64,000 bases of DNA, taken from assembly GCA_030847615.1 (NCBI GenBank), contig JAUMIR010000003.1, positions 338,339,756 through 338,403,755 on the forward strand, given 5' to 3'. The stretch comes from Gambelia wislizenii. Its lineage: Eukaryota; Chordata; Lepidosauria; Squamata; Crotaphytidae. The translations under genes and the position numbers were made by a program. Under the pieces are notes generated by a model. The model did not search any database, had not been told where the DNA came from, and was given only the letters and a program-made list of their open reading frames with translations. This document shows positions 1 through 10,515 of the stretch, one piece after another; the first letter of the stretch is position 1, and each line of letters starts with the position of its first letter.

Positions 1-164
1 GAACCAAGGGGAAAGCATCATTCCTGATGGGAAGACAATAATCTGGGATAGCACCAAGGGATTTATAATACCAAATGCAACATACAAGTTCATAGGCCTT
101 CTCACATGTGAAACAAATATTGATGGGCATGACTATAGAACTAATTACCTCACATTTAGGCAGG
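1..164 (+). CDS. FLT1: FLT1 exon 5 (partial at window edge), second half of Ig-like domain 2
   Basis: FLT1 is the receptor tyrosine kinase for VEGF-A, VEGF-B and PlGF at the cell surface. The frame starts at base 2 and gives 54 codons plus one base. It contains IIPDGKTIIWDS, NATYKFIGLLTCE and YRTNYLTFRQ, which line up with human FLT1 domain 2. The Cys of LLTCE is the second disulfide cysteine of that domain. Domain 2 is the main ligand-binding domain in the human protein. The exon ends CAG-G before donor GTAAGT (165-170), leaving phase 1. No acceptor is visible at the left edge, so the first few codons of the exon are probably missing. The exon number assumes human-like numbering, counting back from the exon that carries the soluble-form tail. 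Confidence 0.96.
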
Positions 165-262
165 GTAAGTATCTTTTAGTTCCTCCACTCATTCGTTTCA
201 GCTACTCAGCCGAACTGATAGCTCATCTGATTCATTCTTCTTTCCTCATGTGTCATGTATAG

Positions 263-399
263 CCAATGACATCCTTAGTGTCCAGTTAAATGCCTCAAGA
301 CCGGTCAAGTTATTAAAAGGACACAACCTTGTTCTTAACTGCACGATCACAGCAGCTTGGAACACAAGAGTGCAGATCACATGGAATTATCCTGGTGAG
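263..399 (+). CDS. FLT1: FLT1 exon 6, first half of Ig-like domain 3
   Basis: The acceptor AG is at 261-262. The first two bases (CC) complete an Ala codon with the G left by exon 5. The peptide includes VQLNASRPVKLLKGH, LVLNCTI and VQITWNYPGE, matching human FLT1 domain 3 closely. The Cys and Trp are the core residues of the Ig fold. NAS and NCT are N-glycosylation sequons. The exon ends in phase 0 at GGT-GAG with donor GTGAGT (400-405). A donor two codons earlier (GTGAGG) was considered but breaks the frame with exon 7. Length is 137 bp. Confidence 0.96.
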
Positions 400-512
400 G
401 TGAGTGAGCTTGATCTGTCTAGAAAAGTCATAACTAAGAAGAAGCACTTCTAATAAGACTTTAGAGCAGATGAGATTCATGTCTTTTACATCTTATTGCA
501 GTGATTCTTATC

Positions 513-795
513 TCAAGATGGGAAGAATCAGCTTATGATCAAATATTATCTTTTCACATTTCTTTTCCTTTTTCTAACTTATCATTATGAAATCTGCACA
601 CAACTGCATTATGTAAGAACTTCTCATTCAATGGAGCAACACTCAGGGAGCGTTCTGCTCCCTGAGTGTTGCTCCATTGAATGAGAAGTTCTTACATAAT
701 GCAGTTGTGTGCAGATTTCATAATGATAAGTTAGAAAAAAGAAAAGAAATGTGAAAAGATAATATTTGATCATAAGCTGATTCTTCCCATCTTGA
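513..795. repeat. Near-perfect 283-bp palindrome in intron 6
   Basis: Bases 513-651 pair with 657-795 around a 5-base loop (GTTCT at 652-656), symmetric about position 654. Over 139 bp per arm I find one mismatch, inside the A/T-rich run near 570 and 738. The arms have no terminal motif of the transposon families found elsewhere in the window, and no target duplication was seen. It begins 114 bp after exon 6. Confidence 0.9.
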
Positions 796-3103
796 TGGAT
801 CCCAACTTAGGAGAAAGGCAGGACTTAAATCCAATTAATTAATTCTTATTATCCACTGTTAGCAGAAGCTGTGCCACAGTACAGAAATAATGCAGTTTGA
901 CACCACTTTAATGATCAGGGCTCCATCCTATGGAATTTAGGATTTGCAGTTTGTTGTGGCACCAGAGCTCTCTGCCACAGACGGCTAAATATCTCACAAA
1001 ACAACAAATTCCAGAATTTCATAGCATTGAGCCATGGCAGTTAAAGTTATGTCAAACTCCCTTACTTCTGCAGTGTCTCAGGTGCCTAAGAACTATTTGC
1101 TTATTTTTTGTAATTACACAGTTTTTCTTGAAGTAGCAGTCAGGCTCCCACCTCAGCATTACAGGAGGCATTGCATCTCTTTAAAGTTACAAGAGTTGCC
1201 TTTTAACAGCTGCAAGCATAATCTTAAAAATCTCTTTTCCCCATGAAACCTGGAGTATCCTCACAAAGATTATTATTTACAAACATCTGTTAGGGATCCA
1301 TTAAAAAAAAAACACACACTCAATTTTATTATTGGTGATTGTATAGGCAAGTGGCTCATAAATAAGTCTGGTTTATCTGCAAAGAGAATGAAGCCATTAT
1401 AGCTACTAGCTATAGTTCATCTACTTATTATTTGTCTACTTTTTCTATGTGTCCTTTAGCATGACTCCCAGGTCCCCATAAGCTAGGAACATATAACTGC
1501 AAGAATCTCACATTCCTTATCAGAGCAATATAATGATTCTAATTCTTAGGGCACAGCTCACAGAATTCCCCAGTCAGCATGGCCAGTATAATCTTAAAAT
1601 ACAACATTTCCAAGCTCTGCTCTTTATGTGTTTACTCCAGTTTCCATTTCCTTCTCTTTCCTCTCTTGCCTCCCTTGTGTCTGTTTCTAAATTGCAGACC
1701 TTTTTAGAGATGAAATGTATCACCTCACTCTTTGTAAAGCGCCATGTATATCAATATGCATGAATAAACAAATGAATGAATGAACAAACACAGAGATAAT
1801 GATTAAAAAGTAATAGAAAGTTAGCCTGTCTGAGATCTTTTTTTCTCACCCTGAATAATGTGACGAAGCAGAGAAAAATGTTATAAATGCCTTATGATGG
1901 CATTTGTTGTGCCAACAATTTTACAGTATACTTTACCTTGTCATGCACCTTGTATTTATACTATGTACAGTATATACTATTTACACTGAATAACAGAAAA
2001 ATCCAAACCTAGATCTTGGAATACTGGAAGTTGTCACCCAAAGGAGGTAACACTGGTTAATGGAAGCAACTCATTAAATTCAGAGTTTGGAAAACTTTAA
2101 TTTGGAAAAGTTTCTTTGGTTGGATTACAGCTCCCATGTATTGTTAAAATAATTCTGGTGAAAGTATTAAAAACAAAACTGAGAAAAGTTTGCCCCCCCC
2201 TTTTTCAATACAGAGCTTGGAAAAACTTAATTTCTAACCAAAGAAAGAGATTTCTCATTTGGCAAGCATTTATGTTTTTATTTTAATGACATTTTCTGAG
2301 CAGCTGTGAATGATATTTCTGAGAGTGGGTTCTGACCCTGCTGAAAAAAACTGTCCTCTCACACCAGCTAGGGTTGAGAAATTTTTGAAAGAACAATATG
2401 GAATAGCACTTTCTGTTGCAAGAACTGCTCAAAACTGGCCTGTACACCACTCCACATCTCATGAGAGGAGGGTGTCTTGTTAGAGTTCTAGGATCACACC
2501 AGATTAGGGATATCATGGGAGCCCAGAACTTCACAAGACTTGAAGTGGGCCTCACACAGTAGTTGCCCCAGTCACCTGTACATGCAGAGCTGAGATGAGG
2601 AGGAAGAGCAAACACCAGACAGATCGACCCCTGTAGCATTTGGCATGTAATTCGAGGCCATTTTTCTGCATACCAGAATGCTTGGGGTCAGTCTGTTGTG
2701 AGTGCAGCTTCCCATTCACATTGGATCAAAAAAGAAGGTATTTGGGGCTTCTGTGCCTCAAAGACTAAAATATGAGCAACTTATAGCCTGGACAGTTGGG
2801 CCCTGGTAATTTCTACTAGATTCCCTGTACTTATCATGCATAATGATATCAACAAGGTCTACCCCTGTGACATCACCAGAGACATTCCCTAAGTTTCCAG
2901 TTTTGGCCCCGAAATCTTGGGATCCAGGATGCTCCTGACCTGGCAGTCCTAAGAGTGAAGCAGTGCCTTTTTTCTTTTGTATATCACTTGGTGCAATTGG
3001 CCTGTCTAATACTGAAAAAGATGTTGTCAAGACATACAATCCACATGGACATTGCCAGTGCTAATTGCTTTCCTTTGAGGGTAAATTTCTTTCTCTTGTC
3101 TAG
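796..3103. other. FLT1: Rest of intron 6, nothing recognised
   Basis: AT-rich intronic sequence with short open frames that show no known domain. A small AATG run lies near 1763-1785 and a C run near 2193-2201. No repeat family was identified with confidence. Confidence 0.6.
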
Positions 3104-3278
3104 GCAAGTAAAAGAGGCACCATTACTAGAAGCATTGTACAAAGGAATGATGAACCCAATCTGTTCTACAGTATTCTTGTTATTGATAAAGTTCGTGATA
3201 TTGATAAAGGAGAATACACTTGCAATGTAAAGAGTGGCCCATCTCTGAAATCAGTTAATACAACTGTTCATATTTATG
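3104..3278 (+). CDS. FLT1: FLT1 exon 7, second half of Ig-like domain 3
   Basis: The acceptor is TCTTGTCTAG (ends 3103) and the exon opens in phase 0 with ASKRGTITRS. It carries LFYSILVIDKV, DIDKGEYTCNV and SGPSLKSVNTTVHIY, the C-terminal half of domain 3 with the typical D-x-G-x-Y-x-C motif. In human FLT1, domain 3 helps domain 2 hold the ligand. The ATG inside this exon is not a start. The exon ends one base into an Asp codon, with donor GTAAGA at 3279. NTT is an N-glycosylation sequon. The ORF visible on + from 2955 is only partly exonic. Confidence 0.96.
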
Positions 3279-3536
3279 GTAAGAAATGCTTTGTCTGTAG
3301 AGAATATCTGATTCTTGTTTTCCATACCCTCCAACTGTTCTGATTTGACAGGGACAGTCCCAATTAATCTGTCATCCCAATTTTCAGCTGCTTTTAAATT
3401 TTCCCAGTTTCTCTCCCCTCCTTTCGTTTCCCTCCTCTGTCCTTGGCTTACTTCAATTACTGCAAACTGAATGCAAAGTGCAAAAGGATTTTATATTTAT
3501 TTAGCTCAGCAGAGCAAGAGCATTTAACATTTTAGC

Positions 3537-3740
3537 ATTTATATTTCTATACCGCTTATCAGTGCAATGCACTCCCTAAGCGGTTTAAAATGTGTCAGCT
3601 AATTGCCCCCAACAAGCTGGGTACTAATTTTACTGACCTACAGAAGGATGGAAGGCTGAGTCAACCTTGCAGCCCTGTAGCATAGAACTCACAACATGTG
3701 GCTACAGTACTGGCATTTAACCACTGTACCACCAGGATAG
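3537..3740 (-). repeat. tRNA-derived SINE with L2-like tail (copy 1)
   Basis: Read on the minus strand it begins CCTGGTGGTACAGTGGTTAA, a tRNA A-box-like head, continues through GGATGGAAGGCTGAGT-type sequence (plus-strand wording) and ends in an ACCGCTTA / TAAACCGCTTAG-like tail seen in squamate SINEs moved by L2. Copies at 21318 and 56578 share the parts around AATTGCCCCCA and GATGGAAGGCTGAGT. Confidence 0.7.
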
Positions 3741-4365
3741 GATAGAGGATAAGAGAGGGTTGAATCTTACCTTTCCTTGTTGTCTTAGGCAAAATCAAAC
3801 TGCTGCTGCCTTTCTATATTTGTGTATTCTTCCTCATTAATATGTTCTGTCCGCACTTTGATATTGCTTGGTCACATGTGTCCTGGTACTGTTATAGTAT
3901 TATTATTGTATTTCTTTATATAGTGCCATCACTGTAGGTGCTGCTTTACCAGTAAAAGAACAACAAAACAGTTCCCTGCCCTCAGGTTTGCAATCTAATT
4001 AAGGAGGAAATGGGGATGGCAGTGTGGGAGAGGATTAAGTCCAGCAGATACTGCCTCTCTTCTCTCCCTCAAGGTCACAGTAGTGGCAATTGGGATGGAG
4101 GGAGGGCCTTTCACCTGGCTTCTAGAACATCTCCTAAGAGATACCTGGCCATAAACACTCAGAGGGCAAATCCTCTGAGGCCAGATCCTGGAGATTAGAC
4201 TAGAAATAGGGCCTGTGAGGCCTAGGAAGGCATACTGGTGAGCATGAAAGACCCTGAACCGCAATGAAATGGCCAGGAGCATTCCCCTCAGGCTTGGGAG
4301 CTCTATTGGCCATTTTAGTGGGTGGGGTGGGGATAAAGAACTTCTCCCCCTACCATTAGGGCTAC

Positions 4366-4540
4366 CAGAGTGAAAACTGGAGACAGCTCCTGTACCTTTA
4401 CTGGTTGTGTAAAAAAAAAGGGAGTTTCAGCAGGTGTTGCTTGTTACCTTGCATGACAAACAGCCCCTGTTGAAATTCATTCTTCTACACAACCATTTAA
4501 GGTACAGGAGCTGTCTCCAGTTTTCATTCTGGCAATGCAA
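4366..4540. mobile_element. Small foldback element (CCAGA...TCTGG type)
   Basis: About 45 bases at the left end (CCAGAGTGAAAACTGGAGAC onward, through AGCTCCTGTACC and GGTTGTGTA) recur inverted at the right end (4489-4534). Between them lies TTTCAGCAGGTGTTG. The same outline occurs at 29437-29893. No clear target duplication was seen. Probably a non-autonomous DNA transposon. Confidence 0.6.
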
Positions 4541-5167
4541 TAATTTGAGTGGGGGGGGGAGGGTAGAGTAAAAATGGGAATGTGTGGCCTTCTAGGGTCC
4601 TGCAGGAGGTCAATGCAGTTACCACCCCTGCTTTAAAGGCAGCTCTAAGACCAACTTGTAAAACTGATAAGTAACTTTTTTTTTTTTTAGTTTGCAAGAT
4701 CAGGTGTGTGGGTTGTTGTTTTTTTAAGTGGGATTGGAACAAACTAAAAAGGAAAACATAAAAAATCAACCAGAAATGGAAATTGCCCAAATTGTCCATC
4801 CATATTTTAAATTCATGAGTGGTTTTGACCCAACAGTCATAAGAAGCAGTTAGTTTATTTCCTCATTCACCAAAAGCTTTCTCCCAAAGCCATGGTTTTA
4901 TCAGGTGCTCAGAAGAAAACAATGATGAAGCCAAGTTGGCTTCATTTTCTCAACAAAGGTGCCACTACCGGCACCTATGGCTTTGATGGATAGAATAAAT
5001 CATTCCGGACAATTTTTTGTAACAGGCAAAGGTTTCTGCCCTAGGTTGAGTTATAACCATCGGCCTATTGGCTGGGAATGATGGGAGTTGGATCAGGTGT
5101 CTTTTATTTATATGCCCAATGCATATTTTATGCTTTTATCTTTGACAGAACCACTTTCTTAAACATA

Positions 5168-5180
5168 TCCTTCCTTCTTT

Positions 5181-5224
<44 letters not shown>

Positions 5225-5228
5225 TCAG
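5168..5228 (+). promoter_or_regulatory. FLT1: 3' splice site of exon 8 built from a (CTTT)n microsatellite
   Basis: Bases 5168-5226 are 59 consecutive pyrimidines. From about 5182 they form a clean CTTT tetranucleotide array of about 11 units. It is followed directly by AG (5227-5228) and the first base of exon 8, so the microsatellite serves as the entire visible polypyrimidine tract of this acceptor. Confidence 0.93.
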
Positions 5229-5346
5229 ATAAAGCATTCATCACTTTGAAACCTCGAAGAAAAAATGTGCTGGAAGTTCTGTCTGGCAAGAAGTCCTATC
5301 GACTTTCTATGAAAGTGAAAGCATTTCCCACACCAGAGGTTGTATG
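5229..5346 (+). CDS. FLT1: FLT1 exon 8, first half of Ig-like domain 4
   Basis: The exon opens AT, completing Asp, then KAFITLKPRR, VLEVLSGKKSYRLSMKVKA and FPTPEVVW. This matches human FLT1 domain 4, which is known to lack the usual Ig disulfide; no Cys is seen at the expected place here. It ends in phase 2 (TG of the Trp codon) with donor GTAGGA at 5347, weaker than its neighbours. Domain 4 takes part in receptor dimer contacts in the VEGFR family. The 3' splice site is unusual because its pyrimidine tract is a CTTT microsatellite (see 5168-5228). Confidence 0.95.
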
Positions 5347-5984
5347 GTAGGATTATAGTTACTTCTGTATACAGAAAGAAGCCACTTACTTGAAAACATA
5401 ATTTGCTCAGGATTAAATACTTGACCTTCCAAGAAAAAAAAAAAGCTGAATATTCTGAAATGGATTTGGAAACAGTGTACACTATATATTGTGTCCCACA
5501 CTGGCAGAATATACAACATGGCTGTGTTTGTTTCTGGGCAATTTTGCCTTACATGGTAATGATTCCAGGTGTAATGAGTTTATTCAGCAATATGTCCTGT
5601 GGCAGAATGATGAACACTTAAGATTAAGGTCTAGAGATACACCATGAACCTCTGGAATTCTCACTTCAATGTCACATTTGGACATCTTGTTCCTACTTTT
5701 AAAATCTTGCTCTTGAGGTGTAAAGTGGAGTGTTGCTGGAAGACATCCAAGGAAAAAGTAGACATTGCCAAGAGCCTGTTGAAGCAGTGCCTGTGTCTTT
5801 TCCTGAGGGAGGTCTGTGCATTGATATAGGGAACTTGGATTCCAGAAGAATGCTTAGATTTCAGGGCAGCCAGAGGGAGTCCAGCCCTTTATGAGGCTAA
5901 AGAGGGCTATTATCTGGCTAAATTGGAGAGGGTCCAGAATGGTCCTTGTGAATTTCATAATGAGTATATAAGAAGAAACTGTAG

Positions 5985-6120
5985 AATCAGCCCAAAGCCC
6001 CTTTTGGTTCAGTATCCTGTTTGTCCCAGTAGCCAACCATTGTGGAAACCATGCTTCTCTGGATATTGTTCCCCAGCAACTGGTATTCAGAGGTATGCTG
6101 CCTCTGATCCTGGAGGTAGT
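5985..6120 (+). repeat. Interspersed repeat fragment, reptile type, class not assigned
   Basis: Contains TTCAGTATCCTGTTTG, CCAGCAACTGGTATTCAGAG and ATGCTGCCTCTGATCCTGGA. The same words occur at 52485-52640, showing a dispersed family. It resembles a repeat seen widely in reptile genomes, but I cannot name its class from sequence alone. Confidence 0.5.
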
Positions 6121-7074
6121 TTATAGCCATTACGGTAGTAGTCACTTGCTAGCCTTGTTATCCCCAAATCTGTGTAATCCTCTTTTAATGAGAACTGAAG
6201 AAAAGCTGTAAGATTTCATTAAAGGCCTTCTTGCGTGACTGGAGCACTGTGCGGGAATTTATAATGTAACATGGAAAGCAGCCCAAAGGTTCGAATCCTG
6301 CCACCTGCCATTACAAATTTAATTGCTAGGCTGCTCTTTCTTCACAACAGAAGCTGGAAGCGTTTAAGGGGATGTGTCACTCTGTAAGGAATGACCTCTG
6401 TCATGAAGGTAGAGCCATTCTCCAGCTGGTGCTCTACAAAAAAATAACTACAGGTGCCATTTGCTGCAGTGGCCTCCTTGGAGGCAAAATGGCAGTGGAA
6501 AGACGTCACAGAGGGGAGGAGCAAAGTTGCTTCCCTGTGCCACATTCCCAATCAGGATAAGAGCTTCCCCCATTGCTACCTTTTCACTGTGGGAGGGGGA
6601 GTGACAGTCAGATCTAGACATGCTTAATGTCACGTCTAGTTTGACCCTAGGAGATGACATGTTTATCTTTTGAGTGACCCATTGTTTCTTTCTAGAACTT
6701 GTTTTATACAACTTCTAGTAGCCGAGATTTGCTTGGCTCCAGTACACTGCATCAAGAAGTCTTGTAAGGAGCTTTTTATATCACTTTCTTATGGGACAAT
6801 GTTATCAGTTTTGATCTTATTTTTCTCCTTGTTTTTGTTTAAATAATTGTAAATGGCAGGGGCTATGTATGAATTCATTAGTTTTCAACAACAGCTGTGT
6901 GACATAGCTGATAAGGAGAATAATTTGCTACAATACTCCTGCAGTGTTAGTTCACAGTATATTTATTGGATGTAATTTATACTCCTGACCTTTACTTTCA
7001 AATTTGGGGCTACACTAAAATTCTAAATGGAAAAATATAAAATAAAGGTGGAGGGATAGGAAAAACTAACCGGA
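6121..7074. other. FLT1: Intron 8 stretch without recognised genes
   Basis: AT-rich intron. GGTTCGAATCCTGCC near 6287 looks like a tRNA-type B box, but no head or tail of a SINE surrounds it. Nothing else was recognised. Confidence 0.5.
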
Positions 7075-7306
7075 TGTTGTTGTTGTGTGCCTTCAAGTAA
7101 TTTCTGACTTAGGGCAACCCTAAGGTGAACCTATCAAGGAGTTTTCTTGGCAAGATTTGTTCAGAGGTGTTTTTGCCTTCTTCTGAGGCTGAGAGTGTAT
7201 GACTGGCCCAAGGTTACCCAGTAGGTTTCCATGGCCAAATGGGGATTCGAATTCTGGTCTCCAGAATCATAGTCCAGTGCTCAGACCACTATGCCACATT
7301 GGCTCT
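7075..7306 (-). repeat. tRNA-derived SINE, GTGTGCCTTCAAG family (copy 1)
   Basis: On the minus strand it starts with a tRNA-like head (GCCAATGTGGCATAGTGGTC), then a B box (ATTCGAATCC), a centre resembling the CORE/MIR motif (GGTAACCTTGGGCCAG) and a tail with CTTGAAGGCACACAACAACA. Complete or nearly so. The short CAA-rich end recalls tails of RTE-type LINEs. Confidence 0.85.
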
Positions 7307-8112
7307 CAAACTGACATTAGCTACTGTTTTCTTAAACTATAAATCTTAACTGGCTGTGGTATTATTTACACAAAGAGCTCTCCAATATTGAATTGCAAGC
7401 CAGCTTATTTTACTTGACCATTTAATCTTTGAATTTTTATTTTTATTTTTGGTCTTCTTAGCATCTCTTCACATAGTACAGATTAGTAGTTATACATATT
7501 GCATCTTACATGATATGCTTTGCAATTTACCTTGTAAAATGTAAGGGAGATAGTTAAGTTTCTTTCCTTGTCTGAAACCCTACAATGTCAAGTATGTGTT
7601 AAGAGTCTTCCACGCTCCCTGTCACCATCTCCAGGACTTACTCTTTTGCTGCAATATATGCCCCCCATGTCCATTCCATTGCTGGTGAAGAGTGGTGTGG
7701 GGGATTGGCGAAGCTTCTGGCTGCATTCCCATTCCCAAATGCAGACCCAAGGACATCTTTAGAGATCACCTTCCAAGATCTCAAGAGATGATGTCATTGG
7801 TCTACGTCTAACTGTGGAAATGTAGCCAGATGCTTCTCTGATCTTGCCCATTCTCTTCAACAGAGAAGCCATGGGGGTGTTATTGCAGCAAAACAGTGAG
7901 TCTGGGAGGGGGGACTTTGGAAGTTGCAGAAGGAGGAAGAGGGAGGAAGTGAATGCACCTTCTGCAATAACCAAAAAGGAATGAATTTGAGCATTAGATG
8001 GACTTACACTTGTGTATGTCACTAAAGGAATGTCAGCCCTTGTATATGTGCTGCAGAGAAACGTGATTGTCACCAGTTCCACATTATATGTACACATGCT
8101 AAACTAAGCACA

Positions 8113-8416
8113 CAGTATGATCCCCATATCCATGGGGGTTACATTCCTAGACTTACCACGGAAATGTGAAACTGTGGATAATAGTAAACCCTATTAAAAT
8201 CAATGACTTCCAGCCCAAGCATACCATAGAGTCATGTTGTAGGACCTAGAGATTCCTAGAGAGAATACCTCTCTAGGAACCTCTAGGTCCTCCAGCCTGA
8301 CTCTGTGGTCAACTTCAGGCAGAAGCATACCATAGAATCATGCTGGAGGACCTAGAAAATGCCTAGAGATAACATATTTTTTTGGATGCAGTTCCACAGA
8401 TATGAAAGTCATACTG
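8113..8416. mobile_element. Tigger-like (TcMar) non-autonomous DNA element
   Basis: The left end CAGTATGATCCCCATATCCA and the right end (ending GAAAGTCATACTG) are inverted versions of each other. The phrase CCATGGGGGTTACATTCC and the pattern AAACTGTGGATAATA are typical of short Tigger-related elements. The interior holds an extra inverted duplication (CTAGAGATTCCTAGAG against CTCTAGGAACCTCTAG). Confidence 0.7.
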
Positions 8417-8552
8417 TATACTTACTTATTCCATGCTATGGGTTAGACAGCTTCTCGCATGTTATAGATTACAACCCAGGTAAGCACAGCATATTCACAG
8501 CAAACAAATGAAAACTAGTATACCTTAAAGAAAATACCTGTTGCTGGAACAG

Positions 8553-8625
8553 ATTAGTCAGGTTTCCCCAACCTGGTGCCCTCTAGATGTGAATGACTGT
8601 ACTTCCCAGAATTCCATTGTAGACC
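8553..8625. repeat. Fragment of the GGCCCTCCAGATG foldback element
   Basis: TTTCCCCAACCTGGTGCCCT followed by CTAGATGTGAATGACTG and TTCCCAGAATTCC is one half of the element seen whole at 62508-62620. The other arm is missing. Confidence 0.55.
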
Positions 8626-9084
8626 TTTGCCTTAGAGCATTAAAAAAAAAAAGTGACACACATTCCTGGGGACACGTATTTTCAACCAACCCACATCCCT
8701 TCCTCCACATATACCACTTCCTTGTCGCTGCTCCCATTACAATTGACTGCATTTCCAAAAAAGAGGGCACAGATTTACAGAAAACTTACATAAGCTAACA
8801 TGCACAAACACACAAACAAACAAATGTAAAAATAATGACTATAATTCAACCATATATATTAATATATGATAAAAATAGAAATCCAGTACATATCAGGAGA
8901 AAAGGTTATGACCTACTCAGTTTGCCATCAGGACATTAATTGTTGATGGAAACTTCAAGAGTTGCTCTCCTTTAATGGTTTTCTACCTTTCAGGTAGACT
9001 TGAACTGATCTTCATATAAGTCTGTCCTCTGTAAAGTCACTGCAGATCTACCAAGCACCAATTCATTAGGTGCCATTTAGGTAT

Positions 9085-9285
9085 TAGGGAGATGCCACTG
9101 GCAGCTGGTGTTTCGCATATTAGTGGCGCATGCTCTGGGTTTTAGACTTAACTCTAAAGGAACTATCCAAGGTCCTGAACTCTGTCACCAAGCTAAGTTC
9201 AGCACCTTGGGTAGTTCCTTTAAAGTATGGACTAAGACTTGGAGTGGTTAAGCACTCCACAAACATGGAAGCCATAGCTATCACT
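9085..9285. repeat. Unclassified interspersed repeat (copy 1)
   Basis: Shares GGCAGCTGGTGT, an ordered series of similar words (CTGAACTCTGTCACC, CTTTAAAGTATGGACTAAGAC) with 11288-11500 in the same order and orientation. No terminal repeats or coding domain were recognised. Confidence 0.4.
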
Positions 9286-9598
9286 GAGAAACACAGAAGG
9301 CAACAATGAGATATCATTTTTTTTTAATATTACTGGGGATATGGGTGGGCAGACCATGGATCATTAGTAGATACAGATTTCCCATAACATGTAGTTAGGA
9401 ACTTGTGTGATAGATCCTTAACACAGTCAAAGTCCAGTGAACTGTGAGTCAGTTTACTATATTTGTTATAACACTGGGACACAATTTGCTCTCCAGACAT
9501 GGAATGCCTTTAATTGACACTTCATATCACAGACGTAGTACTGTAGTTTACTACACTGACATAGTAAACAGTTATGCATTCTGGTTGTCTTTTAACAG

Positions 9599-9768
9599 GT
9601 TGAAGGATGGGTTACCTGCTGCTGAAATGTGTGCCCGGTATAAAATTAAAGGCTATTCACTCATCATAAAACATGTTTCTGAAGAAGATGCAGGAAACTA
9701 CACTATATTGTTGAACACCTGGCCATGGAATTTGCATAAAAACTTAACAGTCACACTAAGAATAAATG
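9599..9768 (+). CDS. FLT1: FLT1 exon 9, second half of Ig-like domain 4
   Basis: The acceptor is TTTTAACAG (ends 9598). The first G completes Trp, followed by LKDGLPAAEMCARYK, GYSLIIKHVSEEDAGNYTIL and KNLTVTLRIN. The D-A-G-N-Y-T motif has Thr where a standard Ig domain has Cys, as in human domain 4. The Cys in AEMCARY has no counterpart in the human sequence as I remember it (EKSARY), so it may be unpaired. The exon ends one base into a Val codon before donor GTGAGT at 9769. NYT and NLT are N-glycosylation sequons. The long ORF from 9444 begins in the intron; only the part from 9599 is exon. Confidence 0.96.
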
Positions 9769-10043
9769 GTGAGTTATCTGTGTAATTGACATTACTGGCT
9801 TAGGCAGCAATCATATACACATTTACCTGGTGTAAATCTCCTTGAACTTCCTGAGACTTACTTCTGAGTAACCATGCATAGAACATACTATGAATGATCA
9901 ATCCTAGCAGGAAATTTCATTTTGGCAAAGGTGTTCCTAAATAAGAAGGTTTTTTTTAAAAAAAAAAACACTTTTGAGACAAGAAGATGCAAAGTGCTTG
10001 AACATATATTGCATTTTTATTTCTTTTATTTCTTTTTTTACAG

Positions 10044-10200
10044 TGAAACCTCAGATTTATGAAAAAGTCTCATCAGTCCCTGGTCCTAATCTCTATCAAC
10101 TGGGAAGTGAGCAAATCCTAACATGCATTGTTTATGGCATTCCTCGACCTACAGTCAGGTGGACCTGGCATCCCTGTCAACAGAATCATTCTGTGGCAAG
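10044..10200 (+). CDS. FLT1: FLT1 exon 10, first third of Ig-like domain 5
   Basis: After a pyrimidine-rich acceptor (TTTTTTTACAG, ends 10043) the exon gives VKPQIYEKVSSVPGPNLY, LGSEQILTCIVYGIPRPTV and WTWHPCQQNHSVAR. This is domain 5 of FLT1. Human has HPCNHNHSEAR at the same place. The first Ig Cys (LTC) and the extra Cys of HPC are present. The exon is 157 bp and ends two bases into an Arg codon before donor GTAGAT at 10201. Intron 9 before it is only 275 bp, the shortest intron in the window; intron 10 after it is by far the longest. Confidence 0.96.
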
Positions 10201-10515
10201 GTAGATTATTTTAGTTACTTGCTTCCAGTATCTTACCACTGACCACCTATGTTGTCATTTAAAAAAAACAACAACAAAAAACTTGTTCATAAGATTTGAA
10301 TTCAAGTTATAAAATCTGTGATTGTTGGAAGATGCCCACCAAGTTTCAAAATAATGGCTTGGCCATTAGGGCTGCTTTGAAGTGCAAAGCTTTTCAAGGA
10401 AAGGGCACAGGTGGTTTGATGGTGAAGGTGAAGTTGCTAGGATGTGAAGGCAATGCCTAGTTCCCTTTTTTACTGTGGAAATGAAAAGGCATAATGAGAC
10501 TTTTACTCCTTACCC

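Noticed and set aside
5078..5228. The plus frame upstream of exon 8 as a longer exon
   Set aside because: It runs through the CTTT array (LSFFLSFF) and has no match to FLT1; the AG at 5227-5228 gives the right phase.
6280..6300. A tRNA gene suggested by a B-box-like GGTTCGAATCC
   Set aside because: No A box at the right distance and no cloverleaf; probably SINE debris or chance.
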